Source of the DNA: Bacteroidales bacterium
Lineage (GTDB): Bacteria > Bacteroidota > Bacteroidia > Bacteroidales > UBA932
NCBI GenBank assembly: GCA_017548985.1
Contig: JAFYYW010000019.1
Coordinates: forward strand, 1 to 64,000
Length of the DNA stretch: 64,000 nucleotides
Reading direction: 5' to 3'
Positions 53,281-62,236 of the stretch are shown here, piece after piece. Under the pieces are notes generated by a model, which made no database searches, was not told where the DNA came from, and was given only the letters and a program-made list of their open reading frames with translations. The position numbers and the translations under genes were made by a program. Numbering within the stretch: position 1 is the stretch's first letter; every line of letters begins with the position of its first letter.

Positions 53281-53895
53281 TCAATCGTTTGTATTTTCTT
53301 CCTTATCCAGTTCGGCGATCCTGTCCAGGACATCCTGGGGAATCTTGGCCGGCAGGTGTTCCTCCGGATCGAACAGCATACCTGTGCAGATGCAGTACTT
53401 CCTGTCAGTCCTCTTGAGAATATCCACATTGATGCATCCCTCGCATCCCTTCCAGAACGACTCATCATTGGTCAGCTCCGCGAAAGTCACAGGCTTGTAA
53501 CCGAGTTTGGTGTTCATGGCCATGACCGCAGCGCCGCTTGTTAGGCTGAATATCTTCGCGTTAGGCCAGCGGGTCCGGGCCAGGGAGAACGTCAAATCCT
53601 TGATCTTCTTGGCTATACCCAGCCCCCTGTACTCAGGCCTGACGATAAGTCCGGAGGTCGTCACATAGCGTTTGTGTTCCCATGTCTCGATGTAGCTGAA
53701 ACCGGCGAAATCCTCACCGTGAAGAGCTATGACAGCCTTGGCCTCCTCGATTTTCCGGGAGATGTACTCGGGTTTTCTCCTGGCTATACCCGTGCCGCGG
53801 ACCTGCGCGGCTTCCTCAATAGATTTCAAGATCCTGTCCACATACACAAGGTGCTTCTCCGAAGCCACCTCGATGGTAATATCATCCAATTTCAT
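53281..53895 (-). CDS. GNAT acyltransferase, candidate N-acylglutamate synthase of the arg operon
   Basis: 204 residues. A GNAT core is visible: VIALHGEDFAGFSYIETW near 55-72, TTSGLIVRPEYRGLGIAKKI near 79-98 (acetyl-CoA pyrophosphate loop R-x-x-G-x-G/A), FSLTSGAAVMAMNTKLGYKP near 116-135. A cysteine-containing C-terminal segment (KGCEGCINVD and KYCICTGML) follows. Position between argR and argG, with no other ArgA or ArgJ in the operon, suggests that it performs the first acylation of glutamate (acetyl- or succinyl-CoA). That role is inference from context. The four cysteines are a distinctive feature. Confidence 0.8.
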   Translation of the reverse strand: MKLDDITIEVASEKHLVYVDRILKSIEEAAQVRGTGIARRKPEYISRKIEEAKAVIALHGEDFAGFSYIETWEHKRYVTTSGLIVRPEYRGLGIAKKIKDLTFSLARTRWPNAKIFSLTSGAAVMAMNTKLGYKPVTFAELTNDESFWKGCEGCINVDILKRTDRKYCICTGMLFDPEEHLPAKIPQDVLDRIAELDKEENTND

Positions 53896-53913
53896 ATGAT
53901 GATTGATTAATAA

Positions 53914-54390
53914 TCAGTTCAACCTTTTGTTTTCAAGTCCGGCGAAAAGTGTCCCAAGGGTTTTCGCCATGCTGTCCCTGCTGACCCCGTCCCGGATACA
54001 GAGCATTATGGTATCATCACCGGCGATAGTTCCAGCCACCCCCGCGATCGAGCTCGTGTCTATGATCGAGGCAACCATATTGGCGTGGCCCGGCATGGTC
54101 TTCAGGACAGCGAGCTGTCCGGCGAACTCAAGGCTGATGATGCTCGCCGAGGAGCCGATGGTCCCGAACGGGATGATCCTTGGTGAAGAGGCCCCGGGAA
54201 GGCTGTAAAAATAGCCTGTACCATCGTGCAGCTTGGTTATACCCAAATCACGGATATCCCTTGACAATGTCGCTTGAGCCACTTCTATACCCCTGCTTTC
54301 GAGAAGAGCCGCAAGATCTTCCTGACTTGCGACCTTCCCGTTTCCGACCACTTCCTTGATGATCCGATGTCTCTCCTGCTTGCCTTTCAC
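53914..54390 (-). CDS. argR: Arginine repressor ArgR
   Basis: 158-residue hexameric repressor. The N-terminal winged helix-turn-helix (HRIIKEVVGNGKVASQEDLA near 8-27, then GIEVAQATLSRDIRDLG near 34-50) binds ARG boxes. The C-terminal arginine-binding and oligomerisation domain has GTIAGDDTIMLCIRDG near 122-137, with the Asp pair that contacts arginine. The start is GTG (54390), with no upstream ATG in frame. Three palindromes immediately upstream match ARG-box form, so autoregulation of the whole operon is likely. Confidence 0.94.
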   Translation of the reverse strand: MKGKQERHRIIKEVVGNGKVASQEDLAALLESRGIEVAQATLSRDIRDLGITKLHDGTGYFYSLPGASSPRIIPFGTIGSSASIISLEFAGQLAVLKTMPGHANMVASIIDTSSIAGVAGTIAGDDTIMLCIRDGVSRDSMAKTLGTLFAGLENKRLN

Positions 54391-54450
54391 TTTTCAATAA
54401 ATATTCAAAACAGATGCAAATATATGCATATTATTTCAATTTATATTCAT
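54391..54450 (-). promoter_or_regulatory. Three ARG-box-like palindromes at the argR-operon promoter
   Basis: TCAATAAATATTCA (54394-54407), ATGCAAATATATGCAT (54414-54429) and TCAATTTATATTCA (54436-54449) have centres at 54400.5, 54421.5 and 54442.5, exactly 21 bases apart. The outer two read TGAATATWWATTGA on the minus strand, close to the ARG-box consensus TGAATWWWWATTCA. The middle one contains TATATTTG (54424-54417, minus strand), a -7 match, so bound ArgR would occlude RNA polymerase. Confidence 0.75.
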
Positions 54451-54463
54451 TTTTGATATTTTT

Positions 54464-54493
54464 TTTCAGAGGTATAATTTTATAGTAAATTTG
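54464..54493 (+). promoter_or_regulatory. Candidate guaA promoter
   Basis: TAAATTTG (54486-54493) matches TAnnTTTG. A weak TTTC (54464-54467) lies 18 bases upstream. The start codon is 20 bases downstream. The element lies right beside the ARG-box region of the divergent operon. Confidence 0.45.
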
Positions 54494-54513
54494 TGTCGGA
54501 AACATCAGTCCAA

Positions 54514-56097
54514 ATGACAGAAAAAATCATTATTCTCGATTTCGGTTCCCAGGTCACCCAGCTTATCGGAAGGCGCCTGCGAGAGCTTAATGTCTATTGT
54601 GAGATCTACCCGTTTAACAAAGTCCCGGTGATGGGAGACGATGTGAAAGGAGTGATCCTTTCCGGAAGCCCCTGCTCCGTCAGGGACTCCAACGCCCCCC
54701 AGATTGATCTCGACGGGATCAAGGGTCATTTCCCTCTTCTCGGAATATGCTATGGAGCGCAATATCTGGCCCACAAATTCGGTGGCAAAGTGGAAGGATC
54801 GCTCTCGAGGGAATATGGAAGGGCGATGCTTGATGTGGTTGATCCAGAATCACTTCTGCTGAATGGCCTCCCCCACCGCTCCCAAGTCTGGATGTCACAT
54901 GGTGACACCATTTCCGCGTTGCCGGAGGGAGCCAGGATCATAGCCTCGACCGATAGTGTCGAAAACGCCGCGTTCTCGTTTGATGGGGAGCCCACTTACG
55001 CCGTGCAGTTCCATCCGGAGGTTTTCCACACCACGGAAGGCTCCAAGATTCTCGGCAATTTCGCTTTCGGGATCTGCGGCTGCGAAGGGGACTGGACTTC
55101 CGCTTCCTTCATCGAGACCACAATCGCCGCCATAAAGGAACAGGTTGGGAACGACAAGGTGATCCTTGGCCTTAGCGGAGGCGTGGACTCCACAGTCGCC
55201 GGTGTGTTGCTCAACAAGGCCATCGGTCATAACCTCACTTGCATATTCGTCAACAACGGCCTCCTGAGAAAGAATGAATATGAGGATGTCCTGGCATCGT
55301 ACCATGACATGAACCTCAACGTCATAGGGGTTGACGCCTCGGAGGACTTCCTGCGGGAACTCGCGGGAGTAACTGAGCCGGAGACCAAGCGTAAGATAAT
55401 AGGCCGTCTCTTCATCGAGACTTTCGATAAGTACGCCCGCGAGATCGAGGGTGCCCGCTGGCTTGCCCAGGGCACGATTTATCCGGACGTGATCGAGTCC
55501 GCCGGAATCGAGGGAATCGCCTCCAAGATCAAGTCACACCACAACGTGGGAGGTCTTCCGGAAAAGATGAATCTCAAGGTTCTGGAGCCCCTCAGGATGC
55601 TCTTCAAGGACGAGGTCAGACGAGTCGGCCGGGCTCTCGGCATCAAGGAGGAACTTGTGGGAAGGCATCCTTTTCCCGGACCCTCTCTCGCGGTGCGCAT
55701 AGTAGGAGACATAACCAAAGAGAAACTGGATGTCCTAAGGGAGGCGGATGACATATTCATCAAGGGTCTTAGAAACTACGACTGCTCATCCATGCATATT
55801 CCTTCCGCATCCGACCCGAGAGTCGAGGCCACTAACCTTTACGACGCCATCTGGCAGGCCGGAGTGATCCTTCTCCCGGTAAAGAGCGTTGGCGTGATGG
55901 GTGACGAGAGGACTTATGAGAATCCCGTGGCGCTTCGGGCCATGGTCTCCACAGACGCGATGACCGCGGACTGGTTCCGCTTCCCGTACGATTTCCTCGC
56001 CGATGTCTCCAACGAGATCATCAACAAGGTCAAAGGAGTGAACAGGGTTGTGTATGACATTTCATCCAAACCACCGGCAACGATAGAGTGGGAATGA
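54514..56097 (+). CDS. guaA: GMP synthase (glutamine-hydrolysing)
   Basis: GuaA makes GMP from XMP, ATP and glutamine. 527 residues from the ATG at 54514 ([13 protein letters not shown]); an upstream GTG overlaps the promoter. The N-terminal class I amidotransferase has C79 in [15 protein letters not shown] and the His/Glu in QFHPEVFHT near 167-175. The ATP pyrophosphatase loop [16 protein letters not shown] is near 218-233 and the C-terminal dimerisation domain ends [11 protein letters not shown]. The length is standard. It is divergent from argR and overlaps the HAD gene by four bases. Confidence 0.97.
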   Translation: MTEKIIILDFGSQVTQLIGRRLRELNVYCEIYPFNKVPVMGDDVKGVILSGSPCSVRDSNAPQIDLDGIKGHFPLLGICYGAQYLAHKFGGKVEGSLSREYGRAMLDVVDPESLLLNGLPHRSQVWMSHGDTISALPEGARIIASTDSVENAAFSFDGEPTYAVQFHPEVFHTTEGSKILGNFAFGICGCEGDWTSASFIETTIAAIKEQVGNDKVILGLSGGVDSTVAGVLLNKAIGHNLTCIFVNNGLLRKNEYEDVLASYHDMNLNVIGVDASEDFLRELAGVTEPETKRKIIGRLFIETFDKYAREIEGARWLAQGTIYPDVIESAGIEGIASKIKSHHNVGGLPEKMNLKVLEPLRMLFKDEVRRVGRALGIKEELVGRHPFPGPSLAVRIVGDITKEKLDVLREADDIFIKGLRNYDCSSMHIPSASDPRVEATNLYDAIWQAGVILLPVKSVGVMGDERTYENPVALRAMVSTDAMTADWFRFPYDFLADVSNEIINKVKGVNRVVYDISSKPPATIEWE

Positions 56098-56741
56098 TCA
56101 GGTCGCTTGTATTTGATTTTGACGGGACCCTTGGGGACACCAGGGCCAACATCGTGCTCACAATGACACAAGCCCTCCGGAAGATGGGTTATACTGTCGC
56201 CGGTGAGGAAGCTATCGCGGCCACAATCGGACTTCCCCTTGAGGAAGGGTTCCGGCAACTCGTTCCGGGCATTTCGGAGACGGAGACTCTCGAGTGCGCC
56301 ATAACTTACAGGGAAATATTTGAAATCAATCGCAAGAAACTGGTACCCAAGCTATTCCCTAACGTAAGGGAAACGCTCGGCATCCTGGCGGAAAAAGGAT
56401 TTGTGATGACAATAGCCTCCTCCAGGATGTCCGTCTCGCTGAATGGGTTCCTCCGCGACATGGGGATCGCTGATCTCATTTCTTATGTGGTCGGAGCGGA
56501 CAATGTGACATTCGCCAAACCTCATCCTGAGCCTGTGCTTAAAACTCTCAATGCCCTCGGGATATCCCCGGAAGAGGCTTTGGTCGTCGGAGACATGCCT
56601 GTGGATATCATTATGGGCAAGGGAGCGGGTGTCAGGACATGTGGGGTCACATACGGCAATTCCTCCCGGAAGGATCTGGAAGAAGTCGGCGCCGACTATA
56701 TCATAGACGACTTCCCCACGATTCTAAGTATCTTGGGATAA
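56094..56741 (+). CDS. HAD-superfamily phosphatase (phosphoglycolate-phosphatase-like)
   Basis: 215 residues from the ATG at 56094, which overlaps the guaA stop (ATGA). HAD motif [16 protein letters not shown] near 6-20 (nucleophile Asp), motif [11 protein letters not shown] near 105-113, Lys in [15 protein letters not shown] near 138-152, and motif [18 protein letters not shown] near 163-178 are all present. A four-helix cap of the Gph/PGP type sits between motifs I and II. The substrate may be phosphoglycolate or a nucleotide; coupling to guaA suggests but does not prove nucleotide metabolism. Confidence 0.9.
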   Translation: MIRSLVFDFDGTLGDTRANIVLTMTQALRKMGYTVAGEEAIAATIGLPLEEGFRQLVPGISETETLECAITYREIFEINRKKLVPKLFPNVRETLGILAEKGFVMTIASSRMSVSLNGFLRDMGIADLISYVVGADNVTFAKPHPEPVLKTLNALGISPEEALVVGDMPVDIIMGKGAGVRTCGVTYGNSSRKDLEEVGADYIIDDFPTILSILG

Positions 56742-56746
56742 ATGTT

Positions 56747-56754
56747 TATATTTG
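56747..56754 (+). promoter_or_regulatory. Candidate -7 element of the CE15-like gene
   Basis: TATATTTG matches TAnnTTTG exactly, 17 bases before the ATG at 56771 and just after the HAD stop. No convincing -33 element. Confidence 0.4.
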
Positions 56755-56770
56755 AGTAAAACTAATAATC

Positions 56771-58006
56771 ATGAGACTTGTTTTCAGAATAGTGACCGCG
56801 GCTCTGCTGGTTGTATTGTCCTTCCCGTCCCAGGCCCAGCCCGCCAATCCCTACGAGCTTCCTGACCCGTTAAGGATGGAGGACGGCAGGATCGTCCGGA
56901 CAAAACGCCAATGGATAAAGGAACGCAGGCCGGAACTGATGGAGATGTTCCGCTCTCAAATGTTCGGCAAGGAGCCGGGACAGGCTCCTGACCTTCATTT
57001 CACCGTGTTGGAGGAAAGTCCGGACGCCTTCGGCGGCCTGGCCACACGCAAGCAGGTCAAAGTCAGTTTCGACAAGGATGAGGAATATTACCTGATTCTT
57101 TTGATGTATGTCCCCAACGACCGCAAAGGACCGGTTCCCGCCTTCCTCGGAGCGAATTTCAAAGGCAACCACGCCACGACCACAGACCCGGCCGTCTTGA
57201 TGCCGACTCCCGGGAAATTGGCCACCTACGCCCCAGGATACGTGGTTGAGGACAGGAACACTAACGGGCACCGTTGGGAATATGAATATATTCTCAAACA
57301 TGGCTACGCGGTGGCGACATTCTGCTATAATGATGTTGATCCGGACTTCCATGACGGCTTCCACAATGGGGTCCATAAGCTGATGGACGGGGACAAACCA
57401 AGGGACGGGGAATCCTGGGCAACCATCTCCGCATGGGCATGGGGCCTCTCAAGATGTCTTGATTTCCTGGAGACCCAAAAAGAGATCGACGCCAAGAAAG
57501 TGGCGGTTATCGGTCATTCAAGATTAGGCAAGACTTCCCTTTGGGCCGGGGCCACCGATCAAAGATTCGCTTTGGTAATATCCAATGACTCTGGATGTTC
57601 TGGCGCGGCTATCGCCAGGAGAAAATTCGGCGAGACAGTTGAGGTCATCAATAAGAACTTCCCGCATTGGTTCTGTACCAACTATGCGGCTTATGGCGGC
57701 CGTGAGGAGAAGATGCCGTGGGACCAGCACGAGCTGATAGCGATGATAGCACCAAGGCCTGTATACGTGGCGAGTGCCAGCGAGGACAGTTGGGCTGATC
57801 CCGTAGGTGAATATTTCAGCCTTGTCGGCGCCGCTTCGGTATATGGCCTATTCGGTTATGAGGGAATAACCGACAGGACTGTCCCGGAGATCGAGCATCC
57901 TGTCGTGGTCGGCAGGATGGGACACCATATCCGCCGTGGAGAGCACAATGTGAGACTCTACGACTGGCAGCAATATATCAGTTTCGCTGACCGGTTCCTG
58001 AAATAA
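56771..58006 (+). CDS. CE15-like glucuronoyl esterase
   Basis: 411 residues with a signal peptide (MRLVFRIVTAALLVVLSFPS, then QAQ). The alpha/beta hydrolase carries the nucleophile S250 in VIGHSRLGKTS, followed by ISNDSGCSGAAIARRK, where the CE15-type acidic residue region is found, and the catalytic His near 385-386 in RMGHHIRRGEHN. GHSRLGK and SGCSGAA are hallmarks of family CE15, which cleaves ester bonds between glucuronoxylan and lignin; relatives are sometimes named acetylxylan esterases. It is probably periplasmic. It is transcribed alone and converges with a porin gene, one base apart. Confidence 0.8.
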   Translation: MRLVFRIVTAALLVVLSFPSQAQPANPYELPDPLRMEDGRIVRTKRQWIKERRPELMEMFRSQMFGKEPGQAPDLHFTVLEESPDAFGGLATRKQVKVSFDKDEEYYLILLMYVPNDRKGPVPAFLGANFKGNHATTTDPAVLMPTPGKLATYAPGYVVEDRNTNGHRWEYEYILKHGYAVATFCYNDVDPDFHDGFHNGVHKLMDGDKPRDGESWATISAWAWGLSRCLDFLETQKEIDAKKVAVIGHSRLGKTSLWAGATDQRFALVISNDSGCSGAAIARRKFGETVEVINKNFPHWFCTNYAAYGGREEKMPWDQHELIAMIAPRPVYVASASEDSWADPVGEYFSLVGAASVYGLFGYEGITDRTVPEIEHPVVVGRMGHHIRRGEHNVRLYDWQQYISFADRFLK

Positions 58007-58007
58007 T

Positions 58008-59333
58008 CTAAAGGGAGAAGCGGACGACGCCCATTACCCTGTGGTTGGTGATCCAATGGAGGTTCTCCTTCGGACGGGCGTAGTTGTCAAGCATATTCTC
58101 AGTCCCGTACTGAACCGAATTGTAGTTATACTCGACGGCAACCGTGAGTTTTCCGACGTTGTAGGCGATGGTCGGGGTGACCCTGTACATCTGGGCGATT
58201 CCCTTGGATCCTGCCGAGGCGTAGTAGACATCCGTATCACGGCAATATCCATTTTCATCAATCGACAAGTTATGTTTGGTGCCAAGGGCCATCATATATC
58301 CTCCCATGCACATGAACTGCAGAGTCCTTCCGACACTGAAAGAGAGGAAAGAGACCGTTGAACGCAACGGGGTGTACTTGTATTCATAAATGTCACGCCA
58401 GTCATACAAGGCGTAACCTCCCATCAGCCGCATATGGTCTCCGCCTTCGGCGAACACAGACTTGGCGTTGATCTTGAACATCCCTTTCTCGAACTGTAGA
58501 TAGACAAATGGACTGATCATGTGAAGACGGTCCTTCACTCTTGTCCCGATGTCGTACCAGTCATCAATGACATAGTTACGGGTAGTGGTGCGCCACCTCG
58601 GTCTAAGACTGAGGAAATCCGCTCCGGCCCTGGCAGTAAAATGCTTACCGGTGTATGCGATCCCTCCGTACAGCTCCGGAATCAGACCGTACTTGACATA
58701 ATCCTCTGATTCACCCTGAGGGCCGGTGGGGAGGAACTGCATCGGATAAAGAGCTCCAACGGTAAAACGCATCCGGCTGGCGAAAGAGAATTCCATCATC
58801 AACTGGGGACTCCAGTTGAAAGGGGTGAACGGGGCACCCGTCTCCACATTCACGCAATAAGGGAGGTCAGCGGCCATAGGATGCCAACTCTGCCCTACCC
58901 TAAAGGAGAAACTGTTCTCCATGTAGCCCAGCTTATCCCAATAGATATCGACATAAGCGTGGCGCAAACGAAGGGAGGCGGTGGAGCCGTTCATCAGATA
59001 AAAATCACCTTCCAACTTGCCGTCAACCTTCATCATGCCATAACGGAATCCCGTGACATTGACACCAAGACGTGTCGTGATAGCATACGACTTCAAGGAC
59101 ATGTTGTCGTAAATGTCCTGACCCTCAAAATTGTACTTATAATCCAGAGGCCTGAAATAAAACAGATCCTCTGAACCGGCCTTCGAATCCCTGGTGTCGA
59201 AGATAGCGGCCGTACGGAAGAAGCCGTAAGGCTCGAACATATTACGGAGATTCACCTGATGGCTCTGGGCGGCCATATCGCCGGCCCAGAGCATCATGGT
59301 GATAATCCATAGAAAAATTAGAGACTTTTTCAT
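58008..59333 (-). CDS. DcaP-like outer membrane porin (copy 1)
   Basis: 441 residues with a signal peptide (MKKSLIFLWIITMMLWAGDM, then AAQ). The mature protein is a repeated beta-strand barrel with DcaP-type landmarks: TRLGVNVTGF, DGKLEGDFYL, LRLRHAYVDIYW, and GQSWHPMAADLP near 150-161. The C-terminus ends in an aromatic strand (RVMGVVRFSL). It is a tandem paralogue of the next gene, 21 bases away, and follows it and a DASS transporter gene on the same strand. DcaP porins in Acinetobacter admit dicarboxylates. Assignment by motif pattern, not by alignment. Confidence 0.75.
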   Translation of the reverse strand: MKKSLIFLWIITMMLWAGDMAAQSHQVNLRNMFEPYGFFRTAAIFDTRDSKAGSEDLFYFRPLDYKYNFEGQDIYDNMSLKSYAITTRLGVNVTGFRYGMMKVDGKLEGDFYLMNGSTASLRLRHAYVDIYWDKLGYMENSFSFRVGQSWHPMAADLPYCVNVETGAPFTPFNWSPQLMMEFSFASRMRFTVGALYPMQFLPTGPQGESEDYVKYGLIPELYGGIAYTGKHFTARAGADFLSLRPRWRTTTRNYVIDDWYDIGTRVKDRLHMISPFVYLQFEKGMFKINAKSVFAEGGDHMRLMGGYALYDWRDIYEYKYTPLRSTVSFLSFSVGRTLQFMCMGGYMMALGTKHNLSIDENGYCRDTDVYYASAGSKGIAQMYRVTPTIAYNVGKLTVAVEYNYNSVQYGTENMLDNYARPKENLHWITNHRVMGVVRFSL

Positions 59334-59354
59334 AGTGTCTAAGTTAAAGTGATT

Positions 59355-60626
59355 TTAGAAGGAGAACCTTACCAGACCCTGGACACGGTGGTTGGTGATC
59401 CAGTGGAGGTTATCCTCAGCAAGACCCCAGTTGCCCAGGTACTTGACTCCATTGACGGTCTTGTAGTCACCATACTGGACGCTGGTGAGCTCATACTCGA
59501 GACCGATTGAGAACTTGCCGATATTGTGGATAACGGTCGGGGTGACCCTCCACATGGCGTTCATGTTGGAGAAGCTGTTCTTGCTGAAATACAGATTGGA
59601 CGCGGGAGCGTAACCATTCTTGAATCCATAGAGCTGCTCGATGGTTCCAAAGTTCTTGACGAAACCGCCGAAGAGGATAGCCTGGGTCTTCTTTCCGTAC
59701 ATGAGACTAATCCAGGATGAAGAGTTCTGGGTAGGAGTGTACCTGTAGCTTCCATCTTCCTTGACCTCGCAAATACCGTAACCTCCATTGAGATTCACAT
59801 GCTCACCAGCCTGGGCAAAGATGGTCTTGGCCTTGACTGAGAACAAACCGCTCTTGTACTGGAGGAAGAGGAACGGGGAGACCGTCGTGATGCGGTCGCT
59901 GACCCTCTTCTTGCCGTCGTTCCAACGGGGTTTGATGGAAAGCAGGTCTCCACCAACCCTGGCGGTGAACCCTCCCGCGGTGAAGTTAAGTCCCAAATAA
60001 GCCTCAGGGGTCATGCCGTACTTGATGTAATTGGCTGACGCTCCCTCCGGGCCGGCGGAAGTGTACTGCATCTGCCAGAGCGCTGCCGCTGTGAGTGAAA
60101 GGGACTTGCCCAAACTGAGATCAAAACGGACAAGCGGGGTGCGGGCGAAGGGGCCGAAAGGAGCACCAGTGTTAAGTGAGAACACATCAGGCATATCAGC
60201 GGCCATAGGATGCCAGGTCTGTCCGGCGGTCACCTTCCAATCGCCTTTGCTGATGGCCGCATAGGCCTGGCGAAGGCGGAACTGGGCGGTACCGGTCACA
60301 CCTGAGACTCCAGCGTAGAAGTCACCTTCAATCTTTCCGGTGACCTTGAAATCATCATACTCATAACCGAGAATATCCAAACCGAGACGGGATGTCAATG
60401 CGGCGAAACGGAAACTGGTATGGGCATTCATATCAGAACCGTCAACCATGTTCTGGTCTTTAGGGACATAGTAGAAAAAGTCCTCGGTTCCGGCAACACT
60501 CTCTCTTGTGTCGAAAGTGAAATAGTTACGGATAAATCCGTAGAATTTGAGTGTCGAAGGCTTCTCCTGCGCGGTGAGAGTGGCGCAGAGAGCTAAAGCG
60601 ACGATAGCGGTGATGATCCTTTTCAT
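59355..60626 (-). CDS. DcaP-like outer membrane porin (copy 2)
   Basis: 423 residues from the ATG at 60626, where a signal peptide begins (MKRIITAIVALALCATLTAQ); an earlier in-frame start would overlap the DASS gene. Barrel landmarks parallel copy 1: FYGFIRNYFTFDTRES, SRLGLDILGYEYDDF, GKIEGDFYAG, FRLRQAYAAI, GQTWHPMAADMPD, and the ending HRVQGLVRFSF. It lies 16 bases downstream of the DASS transporter, so outer-membrane entry and inner-membrane transport genes are adjacent. The two copies have diverged strongly, suggesting different solutes or conditions. Confidence 0.77.
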   Translation of the reverse strand: MKRIITAIVALALCATLTAQEKPSTLKFYGFIRNYFTFDTRESVAGTEDFFYYVPKDQNMVDGSDMNAHTSFRFAALTSRLGLDILGYEYDDFKVTGKIEGDFYAGVSGVTGTAQFRLRQAYAAISKGDWKVTAGQTWHPMAADMPDVFSLNTGAPFGPFARTPLVRFDLSLGKSLSLTAAALWQMQYTSAGPEGASANYIKYGMTPEAYLGLNFTAGGFTARVGGDLLSIKPRWNDGKKRVSDRITTVSPFLFLQYKSGLFSVKAKTIFAQAGEHVNLNGGYGICEVKEDGSYRYTPTQNSSSWISLMYGKKTQAILFGGFVKNFGTIEQLYGFKNGYAPASNLYFSKNSFSNMNAMWRVTPTVIHNIGKFSIGLEYELTSVQYGDYKTVNGVKYLGNWGLAEDNLHWITNHRVQGLVRFSF

Positions 60627-60642
60627 ATTATTTTTGATGATA

Positions 60643-62115
60643 TTAAGCGAACGGGAATATTTTGGTAAGCCAGAAGAAACCAAAGATAAAACCGACCAAG
60701 CCGATGATAACACCGATTTTGGTCATATCCTTGGTCTCGACAAGACCTGTGGACGAGGCGATGGCGTTCGGAGGGGTGGATATCGGGAATAGCATGGCTA
60801 TCGAGGCGCATGAGGCTATGAACACGATCATCGCCTTCGAGCCGCCCAGCGCCACGAACTCAGCGTTATTGGCGGCCGCGGGATCAGCCATACCCTCAGC
60901 GATAACGATAAGGATAGGGATCAGAAGCGCGGCGGTAGCGCTGTTGCTGATGAAGTTGGACAAGAAGTAGCACACGATGCCGGCGATAACAAAGACAATG
61001 ATAACCGGCATGGAACCGAACGGGATAGATTCGATGAGCACCTTGGCGAGTCCGGTTCCCTGAAGACAGGTTCCGAGGGCAAAACCTCCGGCGACAAGCC
61101 AAAGCACGCTCCAATTGATCTCCTTGATGTCTTCCTTAGTGAATATACCGCAAGCGGTAAGAACTCCGAGAGGGATGAGAGCCACGATGTTGGAGTTGAT
61201 CTTGGTGAGGCTCTCAGTCATCCAAAGGAGGATGGTGCCGATAAAGGTAACCCAGACAACTGTCGATTTCCAATTCTTCTCCTTCTTGTTCGCGGGGATC
61301 TCAAGAACCAGTTTTTTTGCCTTGAACGGGAAGAACCACTGGAGAAGCATCCATGCGATCAGAATCATTATCGCCACATAAGGAATCATGTGGATCATCC
61401 AATCCATGAACGATATCTCCGCATTGGACTCGGCGAGGAAACGAACCGCGGTGGCGTTCGGAGGGGTTCCGATAGGAGTTCCGATACCACCCAGGTTGGC
61501 CGCTACCGGGATAGACAGGGCAAGGCCTATCTTTCCCTTGTCATCGGACGGCAGAGTGGACAGGACCGGAGCCAGGAAAGCCAGCATCATGGCGGCAGTC
61601 GCCGTGTTACTCATAAACATGGAGAAAACGGAGATCACGATCAAGAAACCGAGCAGGACTATTTTCGGTTTTGTGCCGAATATGCTCAAAAGGGCACGTC
61701 CCATGGTGACATCAAGTCCATATTTCTCCGCCATGATAGCGAGGACGAAACCGCCCAGGAAGAGCATGACCACAGGATCCGCGAAAGAGGCCATTATAGT
61801 CTTGTAGCTGACAAGCTGTCCAAACTTCTCGTCGCAAAGGAAACCTAGTCCCTTGTCGGATAGCGTCAACAGAGAGATGACGATCACAAGGAGGGAAGTG
61901 GTCCAGTTCGGAATGATCTCACAAATCCACATCAAAGCCGCGAAAACGAAAAGGGCGATGACGCGCTGCTGGGTAACAGTAAGATCGGCAATGCCAAAAA
62001 ATGAGACCGGCACGCACCAGAGGAATAGCGTGACCAAGAGAACGATCAGAAGAAGAACACAATATTTCACATTGAGTTTCTTCTCCCCAGCTGTTTCAAT
62101 TGTCGTTTCAGCCAT
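60643..62115 (-). CDS. DASS-family sodium:dicarboxylate symporter
   Basis: 490 residues with about 11-12 membrane segments. The two Ser-Asn-Thr type motifs of the divalent anion:Na+ symporters are visible, MSNTATAAM near 168-176 and SNFISNSATAALL near 375-387, and each is paired with a proline-rich sodium/substrate loop, GGIGTPIGTPPNA near 209-221 and FPISTPPNAIASS near 441-453. This is the VcINDY/NaDC fold, which moves succinate, fumarate, malate or citrate into the cytoplasm. It is first in the unit with two porins. A -7 match TATCTTTG (62166-62159) lies 44 bases upstream. Confidence 0.92.
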   Translation of the reverse strand: MAETTIETAGEKKLNVKYCVLLLIVLLVTLFLWCVPVSFFGIADLTVTQQRVIALFVFAALMWICEIIPNWTTSLLVIVISLLTLSDKGLGFLCDEKFGQLVSYKTIMASFADPVVMLFLGGFVLAIMAEKYGLDVTMGRALLSIFGTKPKIVLLGFLIVISVFSMFMSNTATAAMMLAFLAPVLSTLPSDDKGKIGLALSIPVAANLGGIGTPIGTPPNATAVRFLAESNAEISFMDWMIHMIPYVAIMILIAWMLLQWFFPFKAKKLVLEIPANKKEKNWKSTVVWVTFIGTILLWMTESLTKINSNIVALIPLGVLTACGIFTKEDIKEINWSVLWLVAGGFALGTCLQGTGLAKVLIESIPFGSMPVIIVFVIAGIVCYFLSNFISNSATAALLIPILIVIAEGMADPAAANNAEFVALGGSKAMIVFIASCASIAMLFPISTPPNAIASSTGLVETKDMTKIGVIIGLVGFIFGFFWLTKIFPFA

Positions 62116-62158
62116 CTTAGTTATATTAATTTCAATAAATAATCTTGCTTATATCTTG

Positions 62159-62166
62159 CAAAGATA
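62159..62166 (-). promoter_or_regulatory. Candidate -7 element of the dicarboxylate-uptake operon
   Basis: TATCTTTG on the minus strand matches TAnnTTTG. It lies just after the gdhA terminator and 44 bases before the DASS start; no clear -33. Confidence 0.45.
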
Positions 62167-62179
62167 ATCATTATTGAAT

Positions 62180-62213
62180 AAAAAACAGGTAAATCGGTTG
62201 CCCGATCTACCTG
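62180..62213 (-). terminator. Terminator of gdhA
   Basis: CAGGTAAATCGG (62186-62197) pairs with CCGATCTACCTG (62202-62213) with one mismatch, and a U-run follows on the minus strand. Confidence 0.85.
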
Positions 62214-62236
62214 TATAAAGAACAAAAACCAAGAGA

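Noticed and set aside
54408..54435. AT-rich segment as a replication origin or transposon end
   Set aside because: The palindromes and their 21-base spacing fit ARG boxes in front of argR. There are no DnaA boxes or transposase genes nearby.
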